From positions 1 through 64,000 of the forward strand of contig NZ_LWAE01000006.1 of the NCBI RefSeq assembly GCF_001623875.1: a DNA stretch of 64,000 nt, in the 5' to 3' direction. A model generated the notes under the pieces. The model saw only the letters and a program-made list of their open reading frames with translations, was not told where the DNA came from and made no database searches. This document shows, piece after piece, positions 1 through 18,476 of the stretch (the stretch's first letter is position 1; the number at the start of each line of letters is the position of its first letter). The position numbers and the translations under genes were made by a program. Source of the DNA: Clostridium magnum DSM 2767. GTDB lineage: Bacteria; Bacillota; Clostridia; Clostridiales; Clostridiaceae.

Positions 1-1181
<1,181 letters not shown>

Positions 1182-1218
1182 TAATTTTCACTGTGCAATT
1201 TTGAAAGAACAAAATTCT

Positions 1219-1417
1219 TTCGATAAAAATTGATAGAAGCGAGCAGTACAAGGAAGCGACTGAGCGAGGAACAGAGTTTACTGATGTAAATGAGTACCGC
1301 AGCGATGTAGCTGACGCAGTAATGCGAAGCTTATAGCAGTTTTTATAATGAAACTCACTCAGCAGAGCTGAGGAGTACCATGCTTCTAAAAAATCATAGA
1401 TTTTAACAATCATGGCA
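1219..1417 (+). repeat. Insertion in the 23S-5S spacer of operon 1
   Basis: In operon 2 only about 42 bases separate 23S from 5S. Here about 195 extra bases follow the 23S 3' processing-stem arm. The insert starts near AAAAATTGATAGAAGCGAGC and has a GC-richer core with repeated GAGCGA/GCAGCGA-type words and small inverted repeats (GTTTACTGATGTAAAT). It has no coding potential. It looks like a short dispersed clostridial repeat that is tolerated because the spacer is removed during rRNA maturation. Confidence 0.6.
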
Positions 1418-1534
1418 TCTGGTGATTATGACGTAAAGGTAACACCCGTTCCCATTCCGAACACGAAGGTTAAGCTTTACAGTGCTGATGGTACTGCACG
1501 GGAGACTGTGTGGGAGAGTAAGTCGTCGCCAGGT
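1418..1534 (+). rRNA. 5S rRNA (operon 1)
   Basis: Starts at TCTGGTGATTATGACG and contains the conserved loop-A/B block ACACCCGTTCCCATTCCGAACACG. Ends near GTCGTCGCCAGGTA. It differs from the other two 5S copies near the 3' end (GGGAGAGTAAGTCGTCGCC instead of GGAAGAGTAAGTCGTTGCC); the two changes pair across the terminal helix region and probably preserve structure. Confidence 0.95.
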
Positions 1535-1540
1535 ATATGT

Positions 1541-1616
1541 GGTTTACTAGCTCAGTCGGTAGAGCACTTGACTTTTAATCAAGTTGTCCGGGGTTCGATT
1601 CCCCGGTAAGCCACCA
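1541..1616 (+). tRNA. tRNA-Lys (UUU)
   Basis: Cloverleaf with acceptor pair GGTTTAC/GTAAGCC, anticodon stem CTTGA/TCAAG, loop CTTTTAA (anticodon TTT), T arm GGTTCGATTCC and an encoded CCA. It lies 6 bases after 5S and is evidently part of the rRNA transcript. Confidence 0.97.
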
Positions 1617-1641
1617 AAAACACCTTTTTAAGGTGTTTTTT
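1617..1641 (+). terminator. Rho-independent terminator of rRNA operon 1
   Basis: AAAAACACCTT-TTTA-AGGTGTTTTTTT hairpin directly after the tRNA CCA end. Confidence 0.9.
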
Positions 1642-1915
1642 TATTTTGTAAAAATTTTTATTTATTTGATGACTATTAATAAGGTGGAGTTTTACTTCAT
1701 AGAAAAAATCTTTTCAGAAGCATGTACATAGCAGTTATGACGTATATACATATATATGTATGAGACTGTGTCTTAAGAAGAAAGGGTATGCAGATACATT
1801 GTATTTGCATTGTATCCACAAAATCGTACTAATTTAGCGTAAAGTGGTAAAACAATATCTACAATGTATGTGCAATTGCAATACATTGTAGATACAGAAA
1901 GAGGAAGCTCTAATT
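1642..1915. other. Intergenic region with ATACATTGTA inverted repeats
   Basis: No gene seen. Two related inverted repeats occur: GATACATTGTATTTGCATTGTATC near 1793-1816 (imperfect) and a 14-bp-arm hairpin TATCTACAATGTAT...ATACATTGTAGATA at about 1855-1893. Neither has a T-run typical of a terminator. The second lies just beyond the stop of the convergent glycosylase gene. They share the half-site TACATTGTA and could be hairpins or protein-binding sites. Confidence 0.5.
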
Positions 1916-2512
1916 TTAAAGTTTTACTAGAGCTTCCTTTAATTTATTCCAATCATTTTTATACATATTATTAAACTCTTCACTTCTATTGTAGGTTAAA
2001 GATGAAGGATGATACATAGGGAAAATGTATCTTTTTAGATGTTCGTTAAAGTAAAGAACTCCATGACACTCACCTATAGATTTAAAGTTAGTCAATCTTT
2101 TTAATGGAACATTACCTAAAGTTATGATGATTTTAGGATTTACCAAGTTAATTTCTTCATCTAGAACTTCACGAAAAAGCTCAACTTCAGAAGTTTTTGG
2201 AGGCCTATTGCTTATAGTAGTTCGACCATTTTTCCCTTCTTTCATTTTTATAGGTCTAAAATAACATGTATTTGTTATACGTATATTATCTCTAGAGATG
2301 CCTATTGAGTTTAAATATCTTTCAAAGTTTTTGCCAGCCATTCCTATAAAAGGTTTTCTTTCCTCAACTTCTGTTTTTCCAGGTGCCTCGCCAACAAATA
2401 GTATATCAGAAGGTACTGGTCCATCACCGGTAATATAACCACCAATTTTATCATCAGTATAGTTTTCACTTATAAATTTAATTTTCTGTCTTAAAGTTTC
2501 TTCTATCCCCAT
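1916..2512 (-). CDS. Uracil-DNA glycosylase superfamily protein (family 4-like)
   Basis: Predicted to excise uracil or a related base from DNA as the first step of base-excision repair. The family-4 motif 1, GEAPGKTE, is at residues 41-48. The C-terminal HPSSL matches motif 2 (HPS). At 198 residues it has the usual single-domain length. The N-terminal CxxC of iron-sulfur family-4 enzymes is absent and only two scattered cysteines are present, so it is more like the cluster-lacking relatives. I start at the ATG at 2512 because AAAGGA sits 9 bases before it; an upstream in-frame ATG at 2530 lacks a ribosome binding site and overlaps that motif. It stands alone between an rRNA operon and a divergent aminotransferase gene. 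Confidence 0.85.
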   Translation of the reverse strand: MGIEETLRQKIKFISENYTDDKIGGYITGDGPVPSDILFVGEAPGKTEVEERKPFIGMAGKNFERYLNSIGISRDNIRITNTCYFRPIKMKEGKNGRTTISNRPPKTSEVELFREVLDEEINLVNPKIIITLGNVPLKRLTNFKSIGECHGVLYFNEHLKRYIFPMYHPSSLTYNRSEEFNNMYKNDWNKLKEALVKL

Positions 2513-2652
2513 TATTTCAATTCCTTTCATGTCAATAAAACTTAATATATTTTATCATAAATATTAGCGAGTTTATATCCTAATTATTTAACAGCTGTTA
2601 TTCTTCATATAAAAGTTATCTAATAAGTATGAATAAACTTATGGGTAAACTT

Positions 2653-2694
2653 AATTCGTTCAAAAACCCTTATATGAGTTTCAAAATACGAATT
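2653..2694. repeat. Hairpin in the divergent intergenic region
   Basis: AATTCGT (2653-2659) and ACGAATT (2688-2694) close a stem with a partly paired interior, followed at once by TGGAGGT. No ATG follows in range. The rest of 2531-2858 is AT-rich promoter-type DNA for the two divergent genes. Confidence 0.4.
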
Positions 2695-2858
2695 GGAGGT
2701 ATAATAATACATACAATTATTCTTTCTTAAGTAAAGTTCATATATACTTAACTGTATATGAAAATTGTATTCATACATTTTGATATAGTTATACTAAGTG
2801 ATATAATTTTTTATTGAAATATGAGAGATGAATTTTGGTAGTTTAGGAGTGGTATAAC

Positions 2859-3992
2859 ATGAAAGTTCCATATATAATGACACCAGGACCTACAGAAGTT
2901 AGAGAAAATGTTAGGTTAGCAAGAAGTTTAGAATCTACAAATCCAGACTTAGACTTGCAATTTTATGATTTCTACAAGGAAACCTGTGAGAAAATAAGTG
3001 AATTTTTAAAAACTAATAACGAGGTAAGAATTTTATCTGGAGAAGGAATATTAGGACTTGAAGCAGCTTGTGCGTCTTTGACAGAAAAAGGAGATAGAGT
3101 TTTAGTAATAGACAATGGTATATTTGGAGAAGGTTTTGCTGATTTTGTAAAGATTTATGGTGGAGAAGTAGTATTTTTTACAGGAGACAGACATAAAGAA
3201 ATAGATATAGAAGAGTTAAGTAAGTTTTTACAAAATGATAGCGATTTTAAATATGCAACCATAGTTCATTGTGATACTCCTTCTGGAGTATTAAATGATG
3301 TCTCTAAAATATGCCCTATGTTAAAAGAAAAAGGTATTATTACTGTAGTTGATAGTGTAGCAGCTATGGGGGGAGAAGAGCTTAGAGTAGACGACTGGAA
3401 AATAGATATAGCTCTTGGTGGCTCACAAAAATGTATTTCTGCACCACCAGGACTTACAATTCTAAGTATAAGTAAAAACGCATTCAATGCGATGAAGAAT
3501 AGAAAAACTCCTATAGCGTCATTTTACTGTAATTTATTAGTATGGGAAAATTACTATGAAAATAAGTGGTTTCCATATACTCAACCCATAAGTGATATAA
3601 CAGGTCTTAGAGTAGCTATAGATAATTTACTAAAAGACAAGGGAATTCTAGAAAGACACTCAAAAATAGCTAGAGCTACAAGAAATGCGGTCATAGAAGC
3701 TGGTTTGGAACTTTATATTAAACAAGGCTATTCTAATACAGTTACTGTAGTGCAAGTACCTGATAATATAAATGACAGCCAATTAAGAGACTATATGTTG
3801 GAGAAATATAATGTATTAATAGCAGGGTCTTTTGGATATTTATCAGGAAAAGTAATAAGAATAGGTCATATGGGCGAAAATGCCAACATAAATAAAGTGG
3901 GGTATGCCCTATTTGCATTACAAAAATCATTAGAATTTTTTGGAGTCAATCTTAATACGGATTTAATGTCCACTTTTTTAAGAGAATTCTAG
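2859..3992 (+). CDS. PLP-dependent class V aminotransferase (alanine-glyoxylate / serine-pyruvate type)
   Basis: A 377-residue enzyme of the fold-type I class V family, which moves an amino group between a small amino acid and a 2-oxoacid such as glyoxylate or pyruvate. The N-terminal MTPGPTEV is typical of this group. Asp165 in VVDSVAAMGG should contact the PLP ring nitrogen, and Lys191 in GGSQKCISAPPG is the expected Schiff-base lysine. The ribosome binding site is weak (TAGGAGTGG, then ATAAC before the ATG). The gene stands alone, with its own terminator just after. The exact substrate cannot be read from the sequence; members include serine-glyoxylate, alanine-glyoxylate and ureidoglycine enzymes. 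Confidence 0.88.
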   Translation: MKVPYIMTPGPTEVRENVRLARSLESTNPDLDLQFYDFYKETCEKISEFLKTNNEVRILSGEGILGLEAACASLTEKGDRVLVIDNGIFGEGFADFVKIYGGEVVFFTGDRHKEIDIEELSKFLQNDSDFKYATIVHCDTPSGVLNDVSKICPMLKEKGIITVVDSVAAMGGEELRVDDWKIDIALGGSQKCISAPPGLTILSISKNAFNAMKNRKTPIASFYCNLLVWENYYENKWFPYTQPISDITGLRVAIDNLLKDKGILERHSKIARATRNAVIEAGLELYIKQGYSNTVTVVQVPDNINDSQLRDYMLEKYNVLIAGSFGYLSGKVIRIGHMGENANINKVGYALFALQKSLEFFGVNLNTDLMSTFLREF

Positions 3993-4002
3993 TTAAAAGA
4001 AT

Positions 4003-4041
4003 AAAAGAAGTTGTTTAGATTTAATTACAACTTCTTTTATA
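4003..4041 (+). terminator. Terminator after the aminotransferase gene
   Basis: AAAAGAAGTTGT...ACAACTTCTTTTAT stem-loop. It could also serve the converging gene on the other strand. Confidence 0.8.
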
Positions 4042-4092
4042 AAATTATAATGCTCCAATTTAAGTTTATAATATAGAAAAAGAAGTATTCAA

Positions 4093-4419
4093 TTAGAAGT
4101 GATCTCCATTCTCGTAGTAAAGATTTTCTTTAAGAACTGTAAAGAATACATCTACATTCTTATAACCCAAGTTGTGTATAAGGTTAGTTATAGATTTAGC
4201 AACGTTATCCTGAATTTGTTGGCCCCTGTCGAACCAGACAACTTCAATAAAAGGATACCCTTCGTCTACTTTTCCATTCTTTATAAACGTTGAGGATATA
4301 CATTCTATAGTAAAATAGTCTCTAGGGCAATCTATTATTTGCTCAAGTTGATCAATCATATTAGTACTAATAGTACTAATTTTTTCTATATCTATTCCTC
4401 TTATTTTTATCTGTGGCAT
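4093..4419 (-). CDS. DUF1904 family protein
   Basis: A 108-residue protein resembling the DUF1904 family, small proteins with a tautomerase/MIF-like fold. It begins MPQIKIRGI, with Pro directly after Met as in that superfamily, and has a mixed alpha/beta pattern without membrane segments. AGGAGGTGATTGT before the ATG is a strong ribosome binding site. No catalytic function has been established for the family, and I infer none. It faces the aminotransferase gene tail to tail and lies upstream of the operon 2 promoter in the opposite direction. Confidence 0.75.
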   Translation of the reverse strand: MPQIKIRGIDIEKISTISTNMIDQLEQIIDCPRDYFTIECISSTFIKNGKVDEGYPFIEVVWFDRGQQIQDNVAKSITNLIHNLGYKNVDVFFTVLKENLYYENGDHF

Positions 4420-4667
4420 ACAATCACCTCCTAGAATATTTTAACTTATAAAAAGAAGAAAGCAAGAATATAAATTAAAAATAAAGTAAACACTACCTTG
4501 TGTATCAATAATAGAATAATTAAGAAAAGCTTAGTTAAACTTAAATATATAAGGGTAAATTACTATTATCAATTAATTATAATACACATAATGATTAATT
4601 TATGATAAGATTATACATGTTGTCGCGAAAAACGACAAAGCTTAACAAAAACAACTAAAAAAAGTTG

Positions 4668-4696
4668 TTGACAAAGTTGAGTTAACATGATAAACT
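4668..4696 (+). promoter_or_regulatory. rRNA operon 2 promoter
   Basis: TTGACA (4668-4673), 17-base spacer, TAAACT (4691-4696), about 150 bases before 16S. An A-rich stretch just upstream (AACAAAAACAACTAAAAAAA) is UP-element-like. The leader TCCTTGAAAATTAAACAGAG at 4725 is complementary to sequence after 16S and forms the RNase III processing stem. Confidence 0.9.
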
Positions 4697-4842
4697 ACAA
4701 AGGTCGCTGAGATGAGCGACATGATCCTTGAAAATTAAACAGAGGTTAAAAATCAGATGATTTTTATTAAATAAACTAAACCAGCAATTCTTTAACTACT
4801 ATATATTAGTAGTGAGTAAAACAGTAATGAGCATTCAAACTT

Positions 4843-9524
<4,682 letters not shown>

Positions 9525-9566
9525 TAATTTTCACTGTGCAATTTTGAAAGAACAAAATTCTTTCAA

Positions 9567-9684
9567 TCTGGTGATTATGACGTAAAGGTAACACCCGTTC
9601 CCATTCCGAACACGAAGGTTAAGCTTTACAGTGCTGATGGTACTGCACGGGAGACTGTGTGGAAGAGTAAGTCGTTGCCAGGTA
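9567..9684 (+). rRNA. 5S rRNA (operon 2)
   Basis: Starts TCTGGTGATTATGACG and ends GTCGTTGCCAGGTA. Only about 42 bases separate it from 23S, making this the simplest spacer of the three operons. Confidence 0.96.
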
Positions 9685-9689
9685 TATAT

Positions 9690-9765
<76 letters not shown>

Positions 9766-9794
9766 AAAACTCCAGTATTATCTGGAGTTTTTTT
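9766..9794 (+). terminator. Terminator of rRNA operon 2
   Basis: AAAAACTCCAG-TATTAT-CTGGAGTTTTTTT hairpin right after tRNA-Phe. Confidence 0.9.
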
Positions 9795-9911
9795 ATTATA
9801 TTAAAATATATTTTAAACATAAAAATGCAAAAAATAAATACAATGTGGAAAATTGGGTAAATTTATGGCATAATTAATTGTATTAAAAATAAGAATTTAA
9901 GGAGAATAACT

Positions 9912-10661
9912 ATGGAAGACAAAATATTAGCAGTGGTAAATGGTACAGAAATAACAGAAAGAGAACTAGAAGCGACAATAGCAAGATTTCCTAGAGAAAG
10001 ACAAGGATATTTAACAACAGAACAAGGTAAAGCACAATTATTAGAAGAGATAATATCTTTTGAATTAGTTTATAATTATGCTAAGGATTCTGGAATGGAA
10101 GAAGATAAGGAATATCTGCAACAGTTAGAAAGAGCTAAAAAGGAAATTCTAACACAAGTAGCAATATCAAAAGTAGTATCTGAGGCAAATGTCTCTGATA
10201 AGGAAGTAGAAGATTACTATAATGTTAACAAAGAAATGTTTAAGAACCCTGAAACAGTAAGTGCAAAACATATATTAGTTGAAACTGAAGAAAAAGCTCA
10301 AGAGGTATCAAATAAAATAAAAGAAGGTATGTCTTTTGAAGATGCTGCAAAAGAATTTTCTTCTTGTCCTTCAAATGCGCAAGGTGGAGACCTTGGAAGA
10401 TTTAATAGAGGACAGATGGTCCCAGAATTTGAGGACGCTGCATTCAGCCTTGATGTAGAAAAAGTGAGTGAACCTGTAAAAACACAATTTGGATATCATT
10501 TAATAAAAGTTAGTGAAAAACTAGAAAATTCAATAAAACCTTTTGATGAAGTTAAAGTTTCAATAAAAAATAATCTTTTACAAGAAAGACAGGCGTTTAA
10601 GTATTCACAGCTTAATAATGATCTTAGAGGAAAATATAATGTAGAAATAAAAAATAAATAA
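9912..10661 (+). CDS. Cytosolic parvulin-type peptidyl-prolyl isomerase
   Basis: Catalyses cis-trans isomerisation of Xaa-Pro bonds and probably acts as a folding chaperone. The N-terminal 110 residues are a helical SurA/PrsA-like chaperone segment beginning ILAVVNGTEITERELE. The PpiC rotamase domain covers about residues 117-205, with HILVETEE, GGDLGRFNRGQMVPEFE and TQFGYHLIKV as family blocks. There is no signal peptide or lipobox, so unlike PrsA it should act in the cytoplasm. AAGGAGAAT lies just before the ATG. The gene stands alone between two rRNA operons and ends in its own strong terminator. Confidence 0.92.
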   Translation: MEDKILAVVNGTEITERELEATIARFPRERQGYLTTEQGKAQLLEEIISFELVYNYAKDSGMEEDKEYLQQLERAKKEILTQVAISKVVSEANVSDKEVEDYYNVNKEMFKNPETVSAKHILVETEEKAQEVSNKIKEGMSFEDAAKEFSSCPSNAQGGDLGRFNRGQMVPEFEDAAFSLDVEKVSEPVKTQFGYHLIKVSEKLENSIKPFDEVKVSIKNNLLQERQAFKYSQLNNDLRGKYNVEIKNK

Positions 10662-10714
10662 AACGATAAAAAAGTCTTATAGTATGATAAACTATAAGAC
10701 TTTTTTATCGTTTT
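10660..10714 (+). terminator. Long terminator hairpin after the parvulin gene
   Basis: A near-perfect palindrome of about 23 bp per arm: AAAACGATAAAAAAGTCTTA on the left, its complement ending TTTTTTATCGTTTT on the right. It is symmetrical and could work in both directions. Confidence 0.88.
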
Positions 10715-11123
10715 ATCCGATGATTACCTGCTCAAGTACTTCTATCTGATTCAAGTTTCACTTCATAAAGTGAGGTTGTAGCAGCTTTCAGATAATTATT
10801 TCCTTAATGTATTTTCCTATGAAATTTTAAGGAATTAAGGTTTAAATTCACTAAAGGAATATGTAAACTTATCCTAGGGTATCAATACATGAAAAATAAA
10901 GTGAGAGATAAAAATTTGGAGTATAAACAATCTAATTCTAAGTATTGACCAGTAATATTTAGAACTGATTTTAGTGATTATGATATTATAACATACGTTG
11001 CTTAGGGAAATGATAAATTTATGATTTAAGTTAAAAGATTTCATTTTCCGACATAGCTTAGTCAATGTTTTTATTTTGATATATTTTATGAAAATAAAAA
11101 TAAGAAATAACTTATAAAAGTTA
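10715..11123. other. Gene-free region before rRNA operon 3
   Basis: About 400 AT-rich bases with no supported gene. A short inverted repeat CACTTCATAAAGTG lies near 10769. No other signal is convincing until the rRNA promoter. Confidence 0.6.
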
Positions 11124-11152
11124 TTGACAGGGCTACATCAGTATGTTAAACT
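11124..11152 (+). promoter_or_regulatory. rRNA operon 3 promoter
   Basis: TTGACA (11124-11129), 17-base spacer, TAAACT (11147-11152). Same layout and leader as operon 2, but the sequence upstream of the promoter is unrelated, so the two operons may differ in strength. Confidence 0.9.
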
Positions 11153-11298
11153 ATAAAAGCTGCTGAGGTGAGCGGCATGATCCTTGAAAATTAAACAGAG
11201 GTTAAAAATCAGATGATTTTTATTAAGTAAACTAAACCAGCAATTCTTTAACTACTATATATTAGTAGTGAGTAAAACAGTAATGAGCATTCAAACTT

Positions 11299-12820
<1,522 letters not shown>

Positions 12821-13080
12821 ATACAGACAGGTAATGCTGTCTGAAAGACTGGTTTAGCCTCTGTTTAATTTTGAGGGATTATTTATCCATTGACACGGTA
12901 GTGTTAAGGTGATAAAATAAATTCTCAAATTGTTCTTTGAAAATTGCACAGTGAAGAAACGTTAAACAACGCAATTGTTTAACAAAAATAGAAGTAAAGC
13001 TAAAGGTAGAACTACTTATATAATATAAGTAATAACCTTTGTAACTTTAATCAAACTCATAGAAATATGAGTGATAAATT

Positions 13081-15982
<2,902 letters not shown>

Positions 15983-16253
15983 AAAAAATAGTTAAGAGTG
16001 TAGAGTTGAGAATTAAGAGTTAATGATGATTTTCACTAGCGTGAAAATCCAAAATTTAAATTAATTAAGCTCTACATAAAAAAATTATACTTATCACTGT
16101 GCAATTTTCAGAGAATAATATTCTCATAAGAGTTAATAATTTATTGTGTATAAAGTTATTAGTTAGTATAATTATCGTTTTTTCCACGTTAGGAGAAAAA
16201 ACAACCATAACTCTTAACTCTTAACTATTAATTCGTAACTCTCAACTAAATAA
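15983..16253 (+). repeat. Inverted-repeat insertion in the 23S-5S spacer of operon 3
   Basis: About 270 bases lie here instead of 42. The outer ends are imperfect inverted repeats of roughly 34 bases (AGTTAAGAGTGTAGAGTTGA on the left, TTAATTCGTAACTCTCAACT on the right). Inner hairpins include GATTTTCAC-TAGC-GTGAAAATC. The 23S 3' processing arm (TCACTGTGCAATTTTC, 16093-16108) is kept, but lies about 110 bases from the mature 23S end instead of about 5. The layout resembles a MITE or stacked short repeats. Confidence 0.65.
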
Positions 16254-16372
16254 ATCTGGTGATTATGACGTAAAGGTAACACCCGTTCCCATTCCGAACA
16301 CGAAGGTTAAGCTTTACAGTGCTGATGGTACTGCACGGGAGACTGTGTGGAAGAGTAAGTCGTTGCCAGGTA
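16254..16372 (+). rRNA. 5S rRNA (operon 3)
   Basis: Starts ATCTGGTGATTATGACG and ends GTCGTTGCCAGGTAA. Same sequence type as operon 2. No tRNA follows. Confidence 0.95.
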
Positions 16373-16377
16373 AACAA

Positions 16378-16412
16378 AAAAACACTAAGTTTAAATACTT
16401 AGTGTTTTTTTA
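16378..16412 (+). terminator. Terminator of rRNA operon 3
   Basis: AAAACACTAAGT-TTAAAT-ACTTAGTGTTTTTTT directly after 5S. Confidence 0.9.
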
Positions 16413-16750
16413 TTTATAAGAGATATACTAAGTAAGAAGTTCGCAATTTTCATAAAATTATTTAAAATGCCATTAGTTTTACATTTTAAGTGAATGCTTA
16501 GGATATATTATGTAATTTTATAAAAAAAATAGGTTGAATGGATTGATTTTATGTGTTAAAGTATTAATGTTTTGTTGCCAAGTTACCAATATGGAGCTAT
16601 GCAATTATAAAGTTTTAAAATATAAATAAAAGCAATTTGGTAATATGTCAAGAACAAAATGAAAAGAAAATCAAATGATTTCTTTAAAAATGGGTAACCT
16701 TAATAAACATACAGTCCAATGAGAAAGTATGTTCGTATAATTTATATAGA
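16413..16750. other. Gene-free region between rRNA operon 3 and the IS110 transposase
   Basis: AT-rich, with no supported gene or clear terminator. It should contain the 3' end of the IS110 element, which has no terminal inverted repeats that would mark it. Confidence 0.5.
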
Positions 16751-18025
16751 TTAATCTACTCTATTTGAAGAGTAGAGCTGATTTTTAGCCAGCAATCCAA
16801 AAATCATACGAATAAGTTTACGAGATGTTAGCGCGAGTGCTCGTTTGTGCTGATGTGTAGTTACTTCAGCAAATTTCTTCTGATAGAACTCTTGATATTC
16901 AGGAATATGGCAAACAACACTTCCTGCAGCTTCTATGAGATAATAGCGTAAATAACGGTTACCAGCTTTGTTCATAGGTGTATTTTCAGCTTTAAAACCT
17001 CCAGATTGATTTTCTTTCCACACGATGCCAGCGTATTTAGCAATAGCATCATTACTAGGAAATGCATGCACACTTCCTAATTCAGCAAGAATGCCACTGG
17101 AGTAAACAGGGCCAAAACCAGGAATAGACATTAATATTTTGTATTCCACAGGATTCATTCCCATAACAGCTTTTTCAATGGCTTTGTTAATACCTTTAAG
17201 TTCTTTATCAAAAGCCTGAATACAGTTGAAAGAACAAGCAATAGAGGTTGTTAATGGCTCATACAAACATTTATCAAGACGGTATGAATTACGTGCAGCT
17301 TGCTGCAAAATTTCAGCAGTCATCTGAGGATTAGAAATCCTTTTCCGACTTTTTCTATTGACGAAGTCAACAAGTTCTTCAATTGATGTATTTGCAATAT
17401 CTTCGGAAGATAGAAATTCAGTAAGTATTGAAGATGCGGTAGCACCGTATTTATTAGAAAAAGGATGATCTTCTCCCTGTAATAATGCAAATTCGCTGAA
17501 CTTAAGAAATACATTGGATAACATGTAAGTTTTTTCTCTAGTTAAGCATTCAACAATATGAAGTCTGTGCCTTGTAAGTCTTTGCAGAGCAAGATATTGA
17601 GAACCACGCCAAGGTTCAATATGAATTCTGCCAACTCTTGCAAAGTCAGCAATAACAAAAGAGTCAATGCCATCATTTTTATCAAGAGAATTAAAGGATT
17701 CTTTGTAGTTAGCAACTTCCTTAGGATTCAAGCAGTAAACATAAGGTTTGTAAGTCATAAGTTTTTCACTAGCAGATAAAAAATTGGCTATATGTACTCC
17801 ATAAAAGGAAGTAGATTCTAAGCCGATTATAACAGCTTTAAAAGTATTGTTTTCTAAAACCTTAACAAGCATGGATTCAAGTTGCTCTGCACCAAATTGC
17901 GTATTAGGAACAGGTTTCATCTTAATCAAGAATTCCTGTTCAAAATTAATAGCAGAGACAACATTTTGTCTCGCACCAATATCGATACCAACAAATAGAG
18001 TTGATAAGTAATCTAATTTCTTCAT
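16751..18025 (-). CDS. IS110-family transposase (DEDD recombinase)
   Basis: Recombinase that cuts and joins DNA under guidance of an RNA encoded by its element. The N-terminal RuvC-like DEDD domain shows Asp15 (FVGIDIG), Glu70 (IGLES) and Asp118/Asp121 in KNDGIDSFVIA. The C-terminal Transposase_20 domain carries GFGPVYSSGILAELG and AGNRYLRYYLIEAAGSV, with the candidate catalytic serine in AAGS. It is full length at 424 residues. I start at the ATG at 18025, preceded by AAAGGTGGTGA; a TTG further upstream lies within that binding site. It lies opposite to its neighbours, the rRNA operon and a transporter gene. Confidence 0.93.
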   Translation of the reverse strand: MKKLDYLSTLFVGIDIGARQNVVSAINFEQEFLIKMKPVPNTQFGAEQLESMLVKVLENNTFKAVIIGLESTSFYGVHIANFLSASEKLMTYKPYVYCLNPKEVANYKESFNSLDKNDGIDSFVIADFARVGRIHIEPWRGSQYLALQRLTRHRLHIVECLTREKTYMLSNVFLKFSEFALLQGEDHPFSNKYGATASSILTEFLSSEDIANTSIEELVDFVNRKSRKRISNPQMTAEILQQAARNSYRLDKCLYEPLTTSIACSFNCIQAFDKELKGINKAIEKAVMGMNPVEYKILMSIPGFGPVYSSGILAELGSVHAFPSNDAIAKYAGIVWKENQSGGFKAENTPMNKAGNRYLRYYLIEAAGSVVCHIPEYQEFYQKKFAEVTTHQHKRALALTSRKLIRMIFGLLAKNQLYSSNRVD

Positions 18026-18064
18026 GAAATCACCACCTTTCAAAAATAATGAGGAAATTAGAAA

Positions 18065-18240
18065 GGATTATCCTAATCCAAAGTACTAACTGCAACCTCG
18101 CGTAATTAGCATTCATCCAGACGCAAAACCTTGCTGGTGGCTGCGAAAGGAGATGCAACATTTGTGTAAGCAGAATATGATACTTTGGTCAGGCTGCAAG
18201 CTTTACAGGCAATAACACAATGTGTTTTGCAGGAGGAATA
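18065..18240 (-). ncRNA. Candidate bridge RNA of the IS110 element
   Basis: Non-coding stretch upstream of the transposase, where IS110-group elements encode their bridge RNA. An 8-bp stem CCAAAGTA (18078-18085)/TACTTTGG (18181-18188) encloses a bulged inner stem (CCAG-AC-GCAA...TTGC-TGG, about 18117-18137). A second unit is closed by CTGCAA (18193-18198)/TTGCAG (18226-18231), with AACACA-ATG-TGTT inside. A separate GGATTA-TCC-TAATCC hairpin begins at 18065. Two stem-loops with large internal loops match the known target- and donor-binding loop layout. Exact ends and the guide bases are not determined. Confidence 0.55.
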
Positions 18241-18330
18241 CAGCAGTAACCTTCGCTAAAGTTCCGTTATGACTATTTTAGCATTAGAAAATCCTTTAAT
18301 AAATAGTAGGTTAAAACAGTATAGATCGGA

Positions 18331-18404
18331 AAGTATAAGAATCAGCAATACTGAATTGGGAGAATCCCCACTAGAAAAATTGAGATGCTTTCTTAATCTA
18401 TACA
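18331..18404 (+). promoter_or_regulatory. Structured leader upstream of the transporter gene, class unknown
   Basis: GTATAGAT and ATCTATAC close the structure, continued by GAAAG/CTTTC. Inside lie two hairpins, AATCAG-CAATA-CTGAATT and GGG-AGAAT-CCCC, giving a three- or four-way junction. It lies 70-145 bases before the transporter start. I recognise no known riboswitch class. Part of it could belong to the end of the adjacent IS110 element. Confidence 0.4.
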
Positions 18405-18416
18405 AAATATAAAAAA

Positions 18417-18459
18417 TAAATAAGTTTATAGGCAGTAAATAACTGCTATAAACTTATTA
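18417..18459 (+). promoter_or_regulatory. Hairpin just before the transporter ribosome binding site
   Basis: AATAAGTTTATAG-GCAGT...ACTGC-TATAAACTTATTA, followed within a few bases by GAGGAGG. It lacks a terminator U-run, so it may be a translational or mRNA-stability element rather than a terminator. Confidence 0.5.
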
Positions 18460-18476
18460 TACGAGGAGGAATAATA

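Larger units (their letters stand above)
16700..18310 (-). mobile_element. IS110-family insertion sequence (approximate limits)
   Basis: The transposase plus about 250-300 bases of unusual, comparatively GC-rich non-coding DNA upstream of it. IS110 elements have no inverted repeats and often no target duplication, so the limits are estimates. Both the gene and the structured 5' region appear intact. Confidence 0.6.
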
